Shown piece by piece: positions 1 to 9,655 of a stretch of DNA of 64,000 bases; the first letter of the stretch is position 1; each line of letters opens with the position of its first letter. The stretch lies in assembly GCA_902806435.1 (NCBI GenBank), contig CADCWO010000069.1, forward strand, positions 1 through 64,000, given 5' to 3'. Origin of the DNA: an uncultured Synechococcales cyanobacterium (GTDB taxonomy: Bacteria; Cyanobacteriota; Cyanobacteriia; Thermosynechococcales; Thermosynechococcaceae). The notes beneath the pieces were generated by a model. The model saw nothing but the letters and a program-made list of their open reading frames with translations, made no database searches and was not told the origin of the DNA. Both the position numbers and the translations under genes were made by a program.

Positions 1-165
1 TCAAATTTAGCATGTAAGAATTTTTTTGAAGTTTAATGCTTTAAATATGATGTGGCTATCCAAACAATCTATAGTGTGGAACTGTAGCTCAAGCACCATA
101 ATTTTGAAGGTTAAAGTTCATTCTCAAGTGCAAACTGGAGACCTTTCCTAAACAGCCTTTTAATC

Positions 166-1047
166 CTAGATAAATTTATTGTGGCTGAGGTTCATACTGC
201 AATCTAACCACGCTGAGCGGGTAATTGGAGCGCTAGTTGAGATGTAATCTACACCTGTTTCGGCTACGTCTCGAATCGTTTCTAAGGTAATGTTGCCCGA
301 GGCTTCAATTTTGACCCGGTGGTGTTGCCGGATCAATTCTACCGCTTGTTGCATCTGCTCTAGTGGCATGTTATCGAGCATGATGATGTCTGCTTTGTGC
401 TTTAAAGCTTCTTCTACGCCAGCTAATGTCTCGGTTTCTACCTCAATCGCGAGGGGATAAGGAATTGAGCCACGGACTCGAGCGATCGCTGGTCCAATTC
501 CACCCACAGTGGCAATATGGTTGTCTTTGATCATGACGGCATCATCAAGGCCCATCCGATGGTTAATCGCTCCACCAACCTGAGTAGCATATTTTTCTAA
601 AAGTCGCAGACCAGGAGTTGTTTTGCGGGTATCCACCAGTTGTGTAGATAGATCAGCAATCTGATTGACGTAGCGCTGGGTTAGGGTAGCGATGCCACTA
701 AGGTGCATCACTAAGTTAAGAGCAACCCGTTCTCCCATTAATAGAGCTTGAGCAGGCCCATGCAACCGTGCAATTACCGTACCTGGTTGGCACTGAGTGC
801 CTTCAGTTATCGTGGCTGAAAAACTAGCTTGACTACTTAAAAGTTGAAACACTCTAGAGGCAATTGGCAGTCCAGCAACAACTCCAGCTTCTTTTACTAT
901 CCACTCTGCCCGCACTGATTCGAGTGAGCTATCTGCTGGAAACAAAGCACCAGTTGTGCGATCGCCACGACCAATATCCTCAACCAACCAACTGTGTAGC
1001 AAGGAATCAAGCAAAATAAAAGGTGGTAAACCAGCAGTAATACCCAC
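166..1047 (-). CDS. nadC: Nicotinate-nucleotide pyrophosphorylase (carboxylating)
   Basis: Quinolinate phosphoribosyltransferase of de novo NAD synthesis: quinolinate plus PRPP gives nicotinate mononucleotide, CO2 and PPi in the cytoplasm. The 293-residue length is normal for the family. Visible family motifs are EDIGRGDRT near residue 24, the DTRKTTPGLR block that binds substrate, GGAINHRMGLDDAVMIKDNH just after it, and a late VEVET-like strand (IEVETE) with the ASGNI phosphate-binding turn. The start is GTG, chosen because AAGGAG lies about 9 bases upstream. It is read as a single-gene unit; the tRNA-Glu gene upstream is on the same strand but has its own terminator-like hairpin. Confidence 0.96.
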   Translation of the reverse strand: MGITAGLPPFILLDSLLHSWLVEDIGRGDRTTGALFPADSSLESVRAEWIVKEAGVVAGLPIASRVFQLLSSQASFSATITEGTQCQPGTVIARLHGPAQALLMGERVALNLVMHLSGIATLTQRYVNQIADLSTQLVDTRKTTPGLRLLEKYATQVGGAINHRMGLDDAVMIKDNHIATVGGIGPAIARVRGSIPYPLAIEVETETLAGVEEALKHKADIIMLDNMPLEQMQQAVELIRQHHRVKIEASGNITLETIRDVAETGVDYISTSAPITRSAWLDCSMNLSHNKFI

Positions 1048-1304
1048 AGCTTCTTACTCCTTTAGTGTTCATTTTCTTGGGGTACTAGTTGTTGCCAGTA
1101 CCTATCCTTCTGCGTCAGTACTTTCGGCTGCTATTGATCTCTAATCGTCAAACCGTCCTACTACCTGAACGGATTAGCTGTTTAGTATTCTATTGAAGCT
1201 TACATTTGCTTAGCAATCTGCTTCAATAGTGCACCTTCGTACCAGAATTACTAACAGTGCATTTTCCGTTTGCTTGCACCTGAAGAAAAAAGAAGGCAAG
1301 AGGA

Positions 1305-1332
1305 GTTACCAAAAGTTCATACTTTTGGTAAC
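1305..1332 (-). terminator. Hairpin downstream of tRNA-Glu, probable terminator
   Basis: A perfect 11-bp stem (GTTACCAAAAG with its complement) and 6-base loop lie 20 bases past the tRNA 3' end. On the minus strand the T-rich tract begins several bases after the stem rather than directly, so termination is likely but not textbook. The rest of the 305-base gap between nadC and the tRNA shows no gene; it should hold the nadC promoter. Confidence 0.55.
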
Positions 1333-1352
1333 TAAGCTGAGACTTATCGCTA

Positions 1353-1425
1353 TACCCCCAGGGGAATTCGAATCCCCGTCGCCTCCGTGAAAGGGAGGTG
1401 TCCTAGGCCTCTAGACGATGGGGGC
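1353..1425 (-). tRNA. trnE: tRNA-Glu (UUC anticodon)
   Basis: The 73-nt minus-strand sequence folds as a tRNA. The acceptor stem is GCCCCCA with UGGGGGU (one G-U at the first pair) plus discriminator A. The anticodon stem CCTCC/GGAGG encloses CTTTCAC, giving anticodon TTC. The T arm is GGGGATTCGAATTCCCC-like. The CCA end is not encoded. In cyanobacteria this tRNA also supplies glutamyl-tRNA for tetrapyrrole synthesis by the C5 pathway, which is family knowledge and not visible here. Confidence 0.96.
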
Positions 1426-1579
1426 CTATCCATCAAGCCTTTAATAAGTTAACGAATAAAGCCTGACGCTGTCAACCCAGTCTTGCCTTTAGAACTTGCC
1501 ACCCCTCAATTTTACGATTTAATGATTGAAGGACTGTAGCTGGGGGTGCAGCGTCAAGTAGATGGAGACAGGTGGGCTT

Positions 1580-2683
1580 AAAGGTATCAGTGAACAAATC
1601 CTAACTGATTTGGAGCAACGCCAGAGCGGGTTGAGCAAGCCTCGCCGGGAAGGACTGGCTCTGTTAGTCATATGTTGTCTGAACAGACGCCAAACTTGAT
1701 GGTCTTAGCCAGCGCCTCGGCAAATCGGTAGCAATGAGAAACGCTACCAGTACATCAACCGGTTTTTAGGCAGCGACAAAGTTGAGGTGGCCTCTGTCAT
1801 GAGGGGCTACGTGCTTCAGTGATGCCGCAGACTCACCCAATCAGGGGAGCAATTAGTACTGATGCTGGATCAAAGCAAAGTCGGCAAGGGCTTCGACGTT
1901 TTAATGCTCAGCGTGCGCGTGGACCAGCGAGCCTTGCCAGTGTTGTGGACAGTGCAGCAGACCCGAGGTGCGATTGGCTTTGCTGAGCAACGCTGCTTAC
2001 TGGAAGCGGTTGTCCAGATGCTTCCTGCTAGCCCAGTGGTGCTGATGGCAGACCGATTTTATGGCACACCAGCATTAGTCGAGTGGTGTCAGACTCATCA
2101 ATGGCGTTACCGGATTCGGCTCAAAGGCAACCTGATCTTCGAGCATCTAGGAGGTGAGGTCACGGGCAAGGATGCCGCATCTTGGGGCATGAGGGCGCTT
2201 AACCAGGCGACCTTCAACAACAGCGCGATTCAAACCAACATCGGCATTGTCCATCAGGCTACTCATGAGGAGCCTTGGATCATTGCCATGGATTGCCCTG
2301 CCTCTGAATACAAGGCACTCGACTATAGCTGGCGTTGGGGTATTGAAGCAATGTTTTCAGATTTCAAGTCTTGCGGCTTTGACCTGCCTCGAACGCAACT
2401 CCAGCATGCGGAGCGCATTGAGCGACTGATTTTGGTCATGAGTCTGGCCCTCTACTGGGCTACCTCGGCGGGCATCACTGACCCCGCTGCTTCCCCCAGC
2501 TCCCAAAAAAACGCTTCCGCTCCCAGTGTTCCTTCTTTACAACAGGGTTGCGTATTATCATCAGAGCTATCCGCAATGCTTTGCCAATTCAGTCTCTCTG
2601 GATATCCTGGAAATTTGAGGGGTGGTGAGGCCTTTAGAATCTCTAGAGTAGACTTCCTAGCGGTTTTCGATCTAGAATCCTGA
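1580..2683 (+). pseudogene. Decayed IS4-type DDE transposase
   Basis: Remnant transposase. The open part (from 1862) carries DQSKVGKG with the first catalytic Asp, VLMADRFYG with the second, and a C-terminal YSWRWGIEAMFSDFK segment matching the IS4-type Y-(2)-R-(3)-E-(6)-K signature. The same frame continues upstream but is cut by TGA at 1820-1822, and the N-terminal part around 1580-1740 lies in other frames with further stops. The element is therefore dead. I could not identify terminal inverted repeats with confidence, so the ends given are those of recognisable coding sequence only. It sits beside tRNA-Glu and upstream of sodB. Confidence 0.8.
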
Positions 2684-2874
2684 TTAAGTTTGCGTCTCAA
2701 AGCTCTTATCAACGTAGCCAGGTAAATTGACAGTGACTTTACTTATCTAACTACCTTGCCTTTGTTGACCATTAGCGTTTTCTACGGCCAGAATGAGCCC
2801 GAAGGGTTTGCCAATAAAGCCTGGATCATTAACTGCCGGATAGATCTATTGATAAAGACATATTAAGGAGCATC

Positions 2875-3474
2875 ATGGCTTACGAATTACCTGACTTACC
2901 GTACGACTACAATGCTCTAGAGCCTTACATGTCGGCACGTACGCTCGAATTTCATCATGATAAGCATCATGCTAAGTACGTGAGCACCTTTAACGAGATG
3001 ACAAAGGATACGGAGCTAGAGGAAAAGCCAATTGAGGATGTGATTAAGATTGCCTTTCAGGACTCATCCAAGAGCGGCATATTCAACAATGGGGCTCAAG
3101 CTTGGAATCATACCTTCTATTGGAATTGCTTGACACCTAATGGTGGTGGTACTCCAAATGGAGATCTAGCTGAAAAATTAAATGCTGCCTTTGGCGGTTT
3201 CGACAAATTTAAAGAAGAATTTAAGAACGCTGCGGCCACGCAATTTGGTAGCGGGTGGGCCTGGCTCGTCAGTGATGGAGGAACGTTGAAAGTAACTAAG
3301 ACCTCCAATGCTGAAAATCCTATTGCCCATGGTCAAACGCCTTTGCTGACCCTAGATGTTTGGGAACATGCCTACTATCTCGATTACCAAAACAAGCGGC
3401 CCGACTTTATTCAGGCTTTTCTAGATCAGATGGTTAACTGGGATTTCGTAGCGAAAAATCTTGCTACTGCTTAA
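2875..3474 (+). CDS. sodB: Superoxide dismutase [Fe]
   Basis: Cytoplasmic SOD that converts superoxide to O2 and H2O2. At 199 residues it has the usual length of bacterial Fe-SODs. The four metal ligands can be counted: His27 (in EFHHDKHH), His79 (in AQAWNHTFYW), Asp161 and His165 (in DVWEHAYYLDYQN). AQAWNHTFYW is the Fe-SOD form of that segment, so iron is preferred over manganese. The ATG is preceded by AAGGAG at good spacing. A terminator follows at about 3554-3590, so it is probably monocistronic. Confidence 0.97.
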   Translation: MAYELPDLPYDYNALEPYMSARTLEFHHDKHHAKYVSTFNEMTKDTELEEKPIEDVIKIAFQDSSKSGIFNNGAQAWNHTFYWNCLTPNGGGTPNGDLAEKLNAAFGGFDKFKEEFKNAAATQFGSGWAWLVSDGGTLKVTKTSNAENPIAHGQTPLLTLDVWEHAYYLDYQNKRPDFIQAFLDQMVNWDFVAKNLATA

Positions 3475-3553
3475 GCTTTCCTGATCTTATAAGAACAACT
3501 AGAGAGTAGCTTAAGCTTCTTATCAGATAAGGATGACAAGGCAATTCACAGTA

Positions 3554-3590
3554 GGCAGTTGCAAAAGTTTGTAACTGCCTTGTTTGTTTC
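3554..3590 (+). terminator. Rho-independent terminator of sodB
   Basis: A GGCAGTTGCA stem pairs with TGTAACTGCC (one G-U wobble) and is followed by the T-rich TTGTTTGTTTC, about 80 bases after the sodB stop codon. Confidence 0.75.
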
Positions 3591-3674
3591 AGCTTCTTTA
3601 CCCACCGGAGCAGAAGTTATAGCTGCTCCGATCTGCCTGACTTTAGCTTAATTATGACTGGAGGTTCGCCAGCC

Positions 3675-4004
3675 ATGTCTGAACCAATTCAACCTGTTAC
3701 TCTACCTCCTGTTCAAGACCCTCAGCAAGAAGCCCAATGGCTAGAGGTGTCTCTACATCAATGGCTCGACCAAGAATTTATTCCAGAGGTGGTGAATCAA
3801 GAGATCGCTCAACAGGCCGCTCGAGTTTATTGCCGTCAACGGATGGAAGGAGAGAACGACCTGGGAGCGTTAGTTATCGCAATTCTGACAGAAATGCAGG
3901 GGTTTGACTTTTCAAAAAGTTTTTTCAGTGAGTTTGCTGTTGCTAACGCAGTGAGTGACTTGATTCTGAGAAGCCTAGGCGTTGATCGTTGCTGTGGCCA
4001 ATGA
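3675..4004 (+). CDS. Conserved cyanobacterial hypothetical protein
   Basis: Small acidic soluble protein of 109 residues if translation starts at the second ATG (3675). That start is preferred because GGAGG lies about 10 bases before it; the longer frame begins at 3654. It has a proline-rich first 20 residues, then an apparently all-helical body with a short Cys-containing tail (RCCGQ). No catalytic motif, signal peptide or membrane segment is visible. I do not recognise the family beyond its look of a cyanobacterial conserved protein. It is convergent with rpsN. Confidence 0.7.
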   Translation: MSEPIQPVTLPPVQDPQQEAQWLEVSLHQWLDQEFIPEVVNQEIAQQAARVYCRQRMEGENDLGALVIAILTEMQGFDFSKSFFSEFAVANAVSDLILRSLGVDRCCGQ

Positions 4005-4051
4005 TCAATCCATCCACGAGTTTGAGCGTAGGTCAAACCTACCTTAAGATT

Positions 4052-4354
4052 CTACCAGCTAGATTTAGTAACTCCTGGTAGTAATCCCTGGTGAGCCATT
4101 TCTCGCATCACATGTCGGGACAACCCAAAATCACTGTAGTAACCTCTAGAGCGGCCTGTGACCCAGCACCGATTCCGTAAGCGATTGCGGGCGCTGTTGG
4201 GTGGAAGCTTCTGTAACTCCCGATGAAGATTGACTTTTGCTTGCTGGGAAGGTGCCTGAGCAATTTGTTCTTTTAAGGCTGCTCGCTTCTCAGCATACTT
4301 TTCTACCATTTGCTGGCGCTTCTTCTCACGTTCAATCATACTTTTTTTGGCCAT
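4052..4354 (-). CDS. rpsN: 30S ribosomal protein S14
   Basis: Small-subunit protein near the 3' major domain of 16S rRNA. The start is placed at [10 protein letters not shown], which has GAGGAG directly upstream and gives the family's 100 residues; six extra upstream codons are open but not needed. The C-terminal half shows [18 protein letters not shown] and the terminal SSW of S14. Only one Cys is present, so it is the zinc-independent type. It stands alone outside a ribosomal operon, as is common for cyanobacterial rpsN. Confidence 0.97.
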   Translation of the reverse strand: MAKKSMIEREKKRQQMVEKYAEKRAALKEQIAQAPSQQAKVNLHRELQKLPPNSARNRLRNRCWVTGRSRGYYSDFGLSRHVMREMAHQGLLPGVTKSSW

Positions 4355-4403
4355 AAACTCCTCGATTGGCAAATGTAAGGACAGCGTTTCTTATCTTAAC
4401 TGA

Positions 4404-5123
4404 TCAGGCAAAGCTTGTTGAATTGGAAGTTTTAACAGTGGTAAGCTCAAGTTCCTGTTCATCCCCCGGAGCAAAGGTTGTAGCAGTTGGACATAAGTCA
4501 GCTAATACACAGCGATCGCAAGCGGGTTTGCGGGCCAAACAGACAGCTCGACCATGATAGATCAGCCGGATCGACCAATTTTCCCATTCCGGTTGAGGCA
4601 GCAGCTTCATTAAGTCTCGCTCAACCCGCAGTGGGTCTTTGTGTTGCGTTAAGCCCAAACGGTGACTCAGCCGTTTAACATGCGTGTCAACGGTAACCCC
4701 AACATGAATGCCATAGGCATGGGCCAGGACAACATTAGCGGTTTTACGGGCAACCCCAGGTAAAGTTAGCAGGTCCTCCATCCTTTGGGGAACTTGCCCG
4801 CCAAACTCAGTCATAATTTTCCAGCAAGCTCCTTTAATGTTCTTTGCTTTACTACGATAGAAGCCTGTTGACCGGATTAAGGTTTCCAGCTCACCTAGGT
4901 CAGCACTAGCTAGGGAACTTGCATCAGGAAAATAGTGAAATAACAGCGGTGTTACCTGATTAACACGTTGGTCAGTACATTGGGCAGAGAGAATTGTGGC
5001 AACTAGTAGTTGAACAGGCGTTTGATAATTTAGGGTACAAGGAGCTTGGATATAAAGACGCTTGAGACGAATCAGAATTTCTAAGGTTTTTTGCTGACTA
5101 GGTAGTTGATGGGGGGTGCTCAC
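4404..5123 (-). CDS. nth: Endonuclease III
   Basis: DNA glycosylase/AP lyase of base-excision repair acting on oxidised pyrimidines. The helix-hairpin-helix LPGVARKTANVVL contains the catalytic Lys, and VDTHVKRLSHRLG contains the catalytic Asp. Near the C terminus C-X6-C-X2-C-X5-C (CLARKPACDRCVLADLC) binds a [4Fe-4S] cluster. The 239 residues include about 20 more C-terminal residues than the E. coli enzyme. The start is GTG, without a clear Shine-Dalgarno. Confidence 0.97.
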   Translation of the reverse strand: MSTPHQLPSQQKTLEILIRLKRLYIQAPCTLNYQTPVQLLVATILSAQCTDQRVNQVTPLLFHYFPDASSLASADLGELETLIRSTGFYRSKAKNIKGACWKIMTEFGGQVPQRMEDLLTLPGVARKTANVVLAHAYGIHVGVTVDTHVKRLSHRLGLTQHKDPLRVERDLMKLLPQPEWENWSIRLIYHGRAVCLARKPACDRCVLADLCPTATTFAPGDEQELELTTVKTSNSTSFA

Positions 5124-5230
5124 AAGATGTAACTGGATAAGTAGACAGGCTTAGAAAGCTAGTAGACGCTTCTCAAGCTGTATAGTTGATGCACAAAATT
5201 ATTAACAACCAACTTGGGTTCTAGAAATGA

Positions 5231-6322
5231 TTATTGAAACAACTTCTGCACCCAGCCTAGATTGGCAGTATCACGAACAATCAGAAATATACCTAACCCT
5301 AGCAGCACCATTAATCCAGTCTGCATGACGCCATCTTGAATTTTTGTTGGTAAAGGCTTACCGCGTAAAGCTTCAATAAACAAAAATGCTAGCTGTCCCC
5401 CATCTAGGGCAGGCAAAGGCAGAATGTTAATGATGGCTAAGTTAATACTGATCAAGGCTCCGAACTGTAACAAATTTGCAACACCAGATTTGGCAATATT
5501 TGAGCCGATCGCAACAATCGCTACTGGTCCCGAAACCTGGTCAGCTGTCTCCCTAAAGTTACTAATTAATTGGACAAAGCCTTGCACCGTCAAGACCACA
5601 ACTCGCTGGAACTGAGCGGCAGCAGCCTTGATAATTTCTCCAACATTGTGGGTTCGATGGCGAACTTCTCTGCCATTGGGCAGCAGTTGGACGCCAATCC
5701 GAGATTTACCATCCTCGCCTTGTTCCGGGGTGACCTTGAGTGATAGTTTCTCGCTATTACGCTGGATCTGGAGCTGCACTGGCTTGCCCGGGCTGTCTTG
5801 GATTGTCTTCATTAGGATCGTCCGGGCGTCTGGAGAGGCTCCCAATACTTGTCCGTTGGCTGCCAGGATAATATCGCCGGGTTGGATACCCGCAGACGTT
5901 GCCGCCGTACTTGCTTCTGGAACCACCTGAGGCACTAATACACCCGGTTGATACTGCAGTTCTGGCACTCCTACCGTGCCAACCTGCACGACAAAGAGTA
6001 GGTAAGCAAAGACCAGGTTTGCAATCACCCCAGCACTAATGACGATCGCTCGGTCCAGTACAGGCCGGTTACGCAGTAGGTTGGGGTCGTTGGGCGGTAT
6101 CTTACTGTCCGGGTCATCATCTGGAAACCCTACAAATCCACCTAAGGGAATACCACGAATTGCATACTCCGTCTCTGTTCCCTGGTACTTCCACAGGATA
6201 GGACCAAAGCCAATCGAGAACCGATTGACATGAATGCCCTGAGACCGGGCTGCCACAAAATGACCGAGTTCATGTACAAAGATCAAAATCGCTAGAACCG
6301 CGATCGCCGCCAGAGTGGACAT
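5231..6322 (-). CDS. rseP: Site-2 intramembrane zinc metalloprotease
   Basis: S2P/RseP family protease of the cytoplasmic or thylakoid membrane that cuts transmembrane anchors, often of anti-sigma factors. Transmembrane segment 1 holds the zinc motif HELGH (near residue 17). One PDZ domain lies at about residues 130-210 (GIQPGDIILAANGQ). The C-terminal NILPLPALDGGQL supplies the third zinc ligand Asp. The last segment is a membrane helix. The 363-residue length is typical of cyanobacterial single-PDZ members. The substrate is not evident from the context. Confidence 0.96.
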   Translation of the reverse strand: MSTLAAIAVLAILIFVHELGHFVAARSQGIHVNRFSIGFGPILWKYQGTETEYAIRGIPLGGFVGFPDDDPDSKIPPNDPNLLRNRPVLDRAIVISAGVIANLVFAYLLFVVQVGTVGVPELQYQPGVLVPQVVPEASTAATSAGIQPGDIILAANGQVLGASPDARTILMKTIQDSPGKPVQLQIQRNSEKLSLKVTPEQGEDGKSRIGVQLLPNGREVRHRTHNVGEIIKAAAAQFQRVVVLTVQGFVQLISNFRETADQVSGPVAIVAIGSNIAKSGVANLLQFGALISINLAIINILPLPALDGGQLAFLFIEALRGKPLPTKIQDGVMQTGLMVLLGLGIFLIVRDTANLGWVQKLFQ

Positions 6323-6440
6323 AGTTCAGTTTAGGATTCAGCAATTACCTTATCCATCTTAAATGCTTTAGCAGCGAGATCGGGCAGAGCCGGTATTCTT
6401 GCCTGGACGGAGTCTAGATGTAACTGATTACGGCAATTAG

Positions 6441-7102
6441 TTAAAAAGCTAGTCTCTGCGTTTCCTCCAACCCAGAAATTAGTGCTATCTGCAGGGCTTT
6501 AGTTAAAGCTTGAGCAGTCTGCCGTTCGTTTCCTTGTTGGTACTGCCTGGTATATAACGGTGGACTGATGTGAATAAATATATCTGCCCCCCTATAGGCG
6601 CCGGGGTGATAGCGCAAGGCGATGGGAACAATCGGGATGGTGAGTGGTCCGGGGGCAGTTGCTTCAGCTTGTACCACTAAGCGCGCTAAGCCAGGCTTGA
6701 GAGGCCGCAGGAGTTGATCTTGGACAATACACCTTCGGGAAACAGGACCAGCTTATGACCGTCGTGGAGTAACTCTAGGGCGTGGCGCAGGCTAGACAGT
6801 TGGGGGTGAGTAGTATCAACCGGAAATGCACCTAAGCGTTCAATCAACCAGCCTTGCAACCCGGTAAACTGGTTGGCATTCGTCATGAACCGCAACGGCT
6901 CCCTGCTTAACTTCGCCACAATGAGGGGGTCCCAGCGGCTAAGGTGCTTAGGAGCCAGCACTAGAGGTCCTTGCTCAGGCAGGTGTTCACAACCATAAAT
7001 GGTAATACGGCCAAAGTATAAACCTAAGAAGACATGTCGAATCGGGGCAAGGGGCCAGTAAAGCCAAGGAGCAACAGAGGAGGGTTTTAAAGTTTGGGGC
7101 AT
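6441..7102 (-). pseudogene. plsC: 1-acyl-glycerol-3-phosphate acyltransferase, frameshifted
   Basis: PlsC-type acyltransferase of phospholipid synthesis, split into two frames. The first part (from 7102) carries the HX4D motif in KHLSRWDP, the FPEG block (LVLFPEG) and the usual spacing between them. After FPEG the frame runs into stop codons, but the next frame reads QDQLLRPLKPGLARL and continues to 6441 with IPIVPIAL. One base missing near 6724-6731 restores a protein of about 220 residues of normal domain order. The rest of the gene looks well conserved, so the lesion is either recent or a sequencing error. Confidence 0.85.
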
Positions 7103-7306
7103 AATCGAGAGAGCATGCCAGGATAGTTGATTCCTATGCTAAGTAGTTTCATCTACTGCAAGTCAGATATAGGCAGCTGAAGCGGATATTGCCACTCATT
7201 AGTTCGGTTCCACACCTGTGATTAACAGCTCACTTATCGATATGCTCATACCCAAAGAGTGATTTTTAAGTGTGTTGACTAGCCTGTTGCAGAGGAGTCG
7301 CTATCT

Positions 7307-8899
7307 GTGAGCACCCAGCTTTTATCTACGATTAGTGAAATTCTGATCGCCACTGAACTCTCTAACGGCTCTCACGTTACAGACAGTAATACTTCATTAC
7401 AGGCGGAACAGGAGTGGGCAGCAGCGATCGCGAGCCTTAGTCGGCTGGTACAACAGGTACCCTCAACTCCACTAGCTCCTAGTTTCATCCCAACCGCTAG
7501 TTGTACTTCTAATTTAAAGGGAATTGCTTTAACCGGTCCCGAACCAGTGTTTAGTGATCCTAACTTAGGGGCCGAGTTACCAACATGGTCATTTACTGCC
7601 TGCTCCACCAAAGGTGGTGCGTTTCAACCACCAGCACCTAACCACAATTGGCTGACAAAGGAACAGGTCTTTGCTGGCGCGATTCCTTTGTTGCCAGATG
7701 ACCCAGTTGGAGATGAGCGGTTCTGCCTGGTACTGACTAACCACTTTAGCCTAGTGCTGGTTCTAGCTAAGCCAGCCTCAGGTCGGCAACGGTTTTTATT
7801 TTCCTTCACTCCGGAAGCAGTGCAGAAAGTTTGGGAAACCTTGCGCACCCGTGCCGCCCTAACCCAACCTGCATCTGTTAGTTTGTTGGATAATCTGGTG
7901 CAGCATTTTGCTTTCACTGCACCTCACTACGAAACAGTGGTACAGTTCAGCCGTTGGATGCTGCAACTGATAGCTGTACCTCCGGGTGCAGCGAATGCTG
8001 TTGAGACTGCATTATCAAATAAAGAGGTTAGCATTGCCCAGGTACATTGTTTTGGGGAAAGAGGCACTCAGCCAATCCTGCCTCCGCCCTTGTCTTTAGA
8101 CCAAGCTTTAGAGCAGAGTAATCAAAATACTTGCCAGTTTTCTCGCAACGATTCTCAAGAAGCATTTCCCGGCTTTGATGCTAACCAAGATGTGGAACTC
8201 TTACAGGCGATCGCCCATGAAGTTCGCACTCCCCTAGCCACAATCAGTACATTGACGCGGTTATTGCTTAAACGTCCAGATTTGCCTTTAGAGGTGACGA
8301 AACGCCTAGAAGCAATTTACCGGGAATGTTCTGAGCAAATTGATCGCTTCAGCTTAATTTTTCGAGCCGCTGAAATTGAAACATCACCGCCGCAGCGATT
8401 GCCCGTGCAACTCACTTCGGTTTCTTTAGCTCAAGTCCTCCATCAAAGTATCCCTCGCTGGCAGAAGTGGGCAGCCAGGCGGAATTTGAATCTTCACGTC
8501 AGCCTACCGCAGCAAATGCCTGCCATTGTCAGTGATCCGACGATGCTCGATCAAGCTTTAACAGGGCTAGTTGACCGTTTTACCCGTAGCTTGCCCACAG
8601 GTAGCCACATCCACATTCAAGTTGATTTAGCGGGTGATCAGCTAAAATTACAGCTTCAAACTGAATGCAGCTCAGTATCTGGTCAGCCTGCTACCGACCC
8701 GACAATGCCCATACTGAAGTCTGTAGGGCAGTTACTAATGTTGCAACCAGAAACAGGCAATCTCAGCCTGAGTTTACCGGTGACAAAGAACCTGTTCCAA
8801 GCTTTGGGAGGTAAGTTCACTGTTCGACGACAAGCCCGGCAAGGAGAAGTTCTGACTATCTTTTTACCCCTGGGTCGTGACGGTAACACCTATCAGTAA
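7307..8899 (+). CDS. Histidine-kinase-like protein with degenerate ATPase domain
   Basis: 530-residue soluble protein. Residues 1-290 have no recognised sensor domain. A HisKA dimerisation region follows with H-box AIAHEVRTPLATIS, phosphoacceptor His304. The C-terminal HATPase region keeps the fold but the N-box position reads QALTGLVDRFTRSLP without the usual Asn pair, and no D-x-G-x-G G1 box is visible. It ends in a typical GG-F-V-RR-GEVLTIFLPL strand set. No response regulator lies nearby. Start GTG with GGAG about 10 bases upstream. It may be a pseudokinase or scaffold, or a diverged kinase. Confidence 0.8.
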   Translation: MSTQLLSTISEILIATELSNGSHVTDSNTSLQAEQEWAAAIASLSRLVQQVPSTPLAPSFIPTASCTSNLKGIALTGPEPVFSDPNLGAELPTWSFTACSTKGGAFQPPAPNHNWLTKEQVFAGAIPLLPDDPVGDERFCLVLTNHFSLVLVLAKPASGRQRFLFSFTPEAVQKVWETLRTRAALTQPASVSLLDNLVQHFAFTAPHYETVVQFSRWMLQLIAVPPGAANAVETALSNKEVSIAQVHCFGERGTQPILPPPLSLDQALEQSNQNTCQFSRNDSQEAFPGFDANQDVELLQAIAHEVRTPLATISTLTRLLLKRPDLPLEVTKRLEAIYRECSEQIDRFSLIFRAAEIETSPPQRLPVQLTSVSLAQVLHQSIPRWQKWAARRNLNLHVSLPQQMPAIVSDPTMLDQALTGLVDRFTRSLPTGSHIHIQVDLAGDQLKLQLQTECSSVSGQPATDPTMPILKSVGQLLMLQPETGNLSLSLPVTKNLFQALGGKFTVRRQARQGEVLTIFLPLGRDGNTYQ

Positions 8900-9026
8900 A
8901 GGCAGAGCCCTATCACGCTAATGTCATAGCTCTGCCAATCTTGGCTGAACTTTCTGGAGTGTCAAAGATTTATGTAGTACTAGAGAAGCGATACTATCTA
9001 CAGCAGCTCACCAAACTTGCCTGACC

Positions 9027-9584
9027 ATGCCAACTGAGCCTGAAATTGTTTCCCTTGAAAGTCTAGAGTATATTCCTTACCTTAATTCTGAAGGTTATCT
9101 ACCTAAACAGTTTGAGGGAAAAGTAGGAGTTTACGCTATCTTTGACCGCGACCAGACACTACAGTTTATTGGTTACTCTCGCGATATTTATCTCAGCTTA
9201 AAACAGCACCTAGTACGGCAGCCTCAACGCTGTTATTGGTTAAAAGTAAAGACCATTGACCGTCCTAACCGCACAGCCTTAGAGGCTATCCAGAATGCCT
9301 GGATTAACGAAAATAATTCAACGCCCCCCGGAAACATTGCTGAGACCAGCTCGGGGATGGTCCGCTGGGACCAAGCGATTGACGTTAAAGCAGCTATGAC
9401 CCTGGAAGAGAAATCCCAATATACCAATTCTGAAACTGACGAACAAACTCAGCATAAAGTCCTCAGGAACGCAGCCCGGAGAATTGAGGCTGAAATTTTA
9501 GCAGAGTTAGAATCTCGTCAGGTCCAGGAGGTGATCCGGTTTAACCCAAAACTGAAGGACAGTGGTTTACTTGACTTAAAGTAG
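9027..9584 (+). CDS. GIY-YIG nuclease-family protein
   Basis: 185 residues. The N-terminal half has the GIY-YIG fold signature: GVYAIFD at about residue 33 and FIGYSRDIY about 15 residues later, followed by a basic helix (LKQHLVRQ). The C-terminal half is charged and helical (EEKSQYTN.. to ..ELESRQVQEVIRF) with no second domain I know. Family members cut DNA; here the GIY/YIG tyrosine positions are GVY and FIG, so activity is uncertain. It is not UvrC, which is far larger. Same-strand genes follow at 70-bp spacing. Confidence 0.8.
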   Translation: MPTEPEIVSLESLEYIPYLNSEGYLPKQFEGKVGVYAIFDRDQTLQFIGYSRDIYLSLKQHLVRQPQRCYWLKVKTIDRPNRTALEAIQNAWINENNSTPPGNIAETSSGMVRWDQAIDVKAAMTLEEKSQYTNSETDEQTQHKVLRNAARRIEAEILAELESRQVQEVIRFNPKLKDSGLLDLK

Positions 9585-9655
9585 AGATGGCCCTCAGTAA
9601 GTCTCTGCCACCAAACCATTGACTAACTTAGAAGCTTCATAGCTGTGATTTAGAT

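Noticed and set aside
6441-6677. A separate small gene next to plsC.
   Set aside because: It is the C-terminal part of plsC in a shifted frame.
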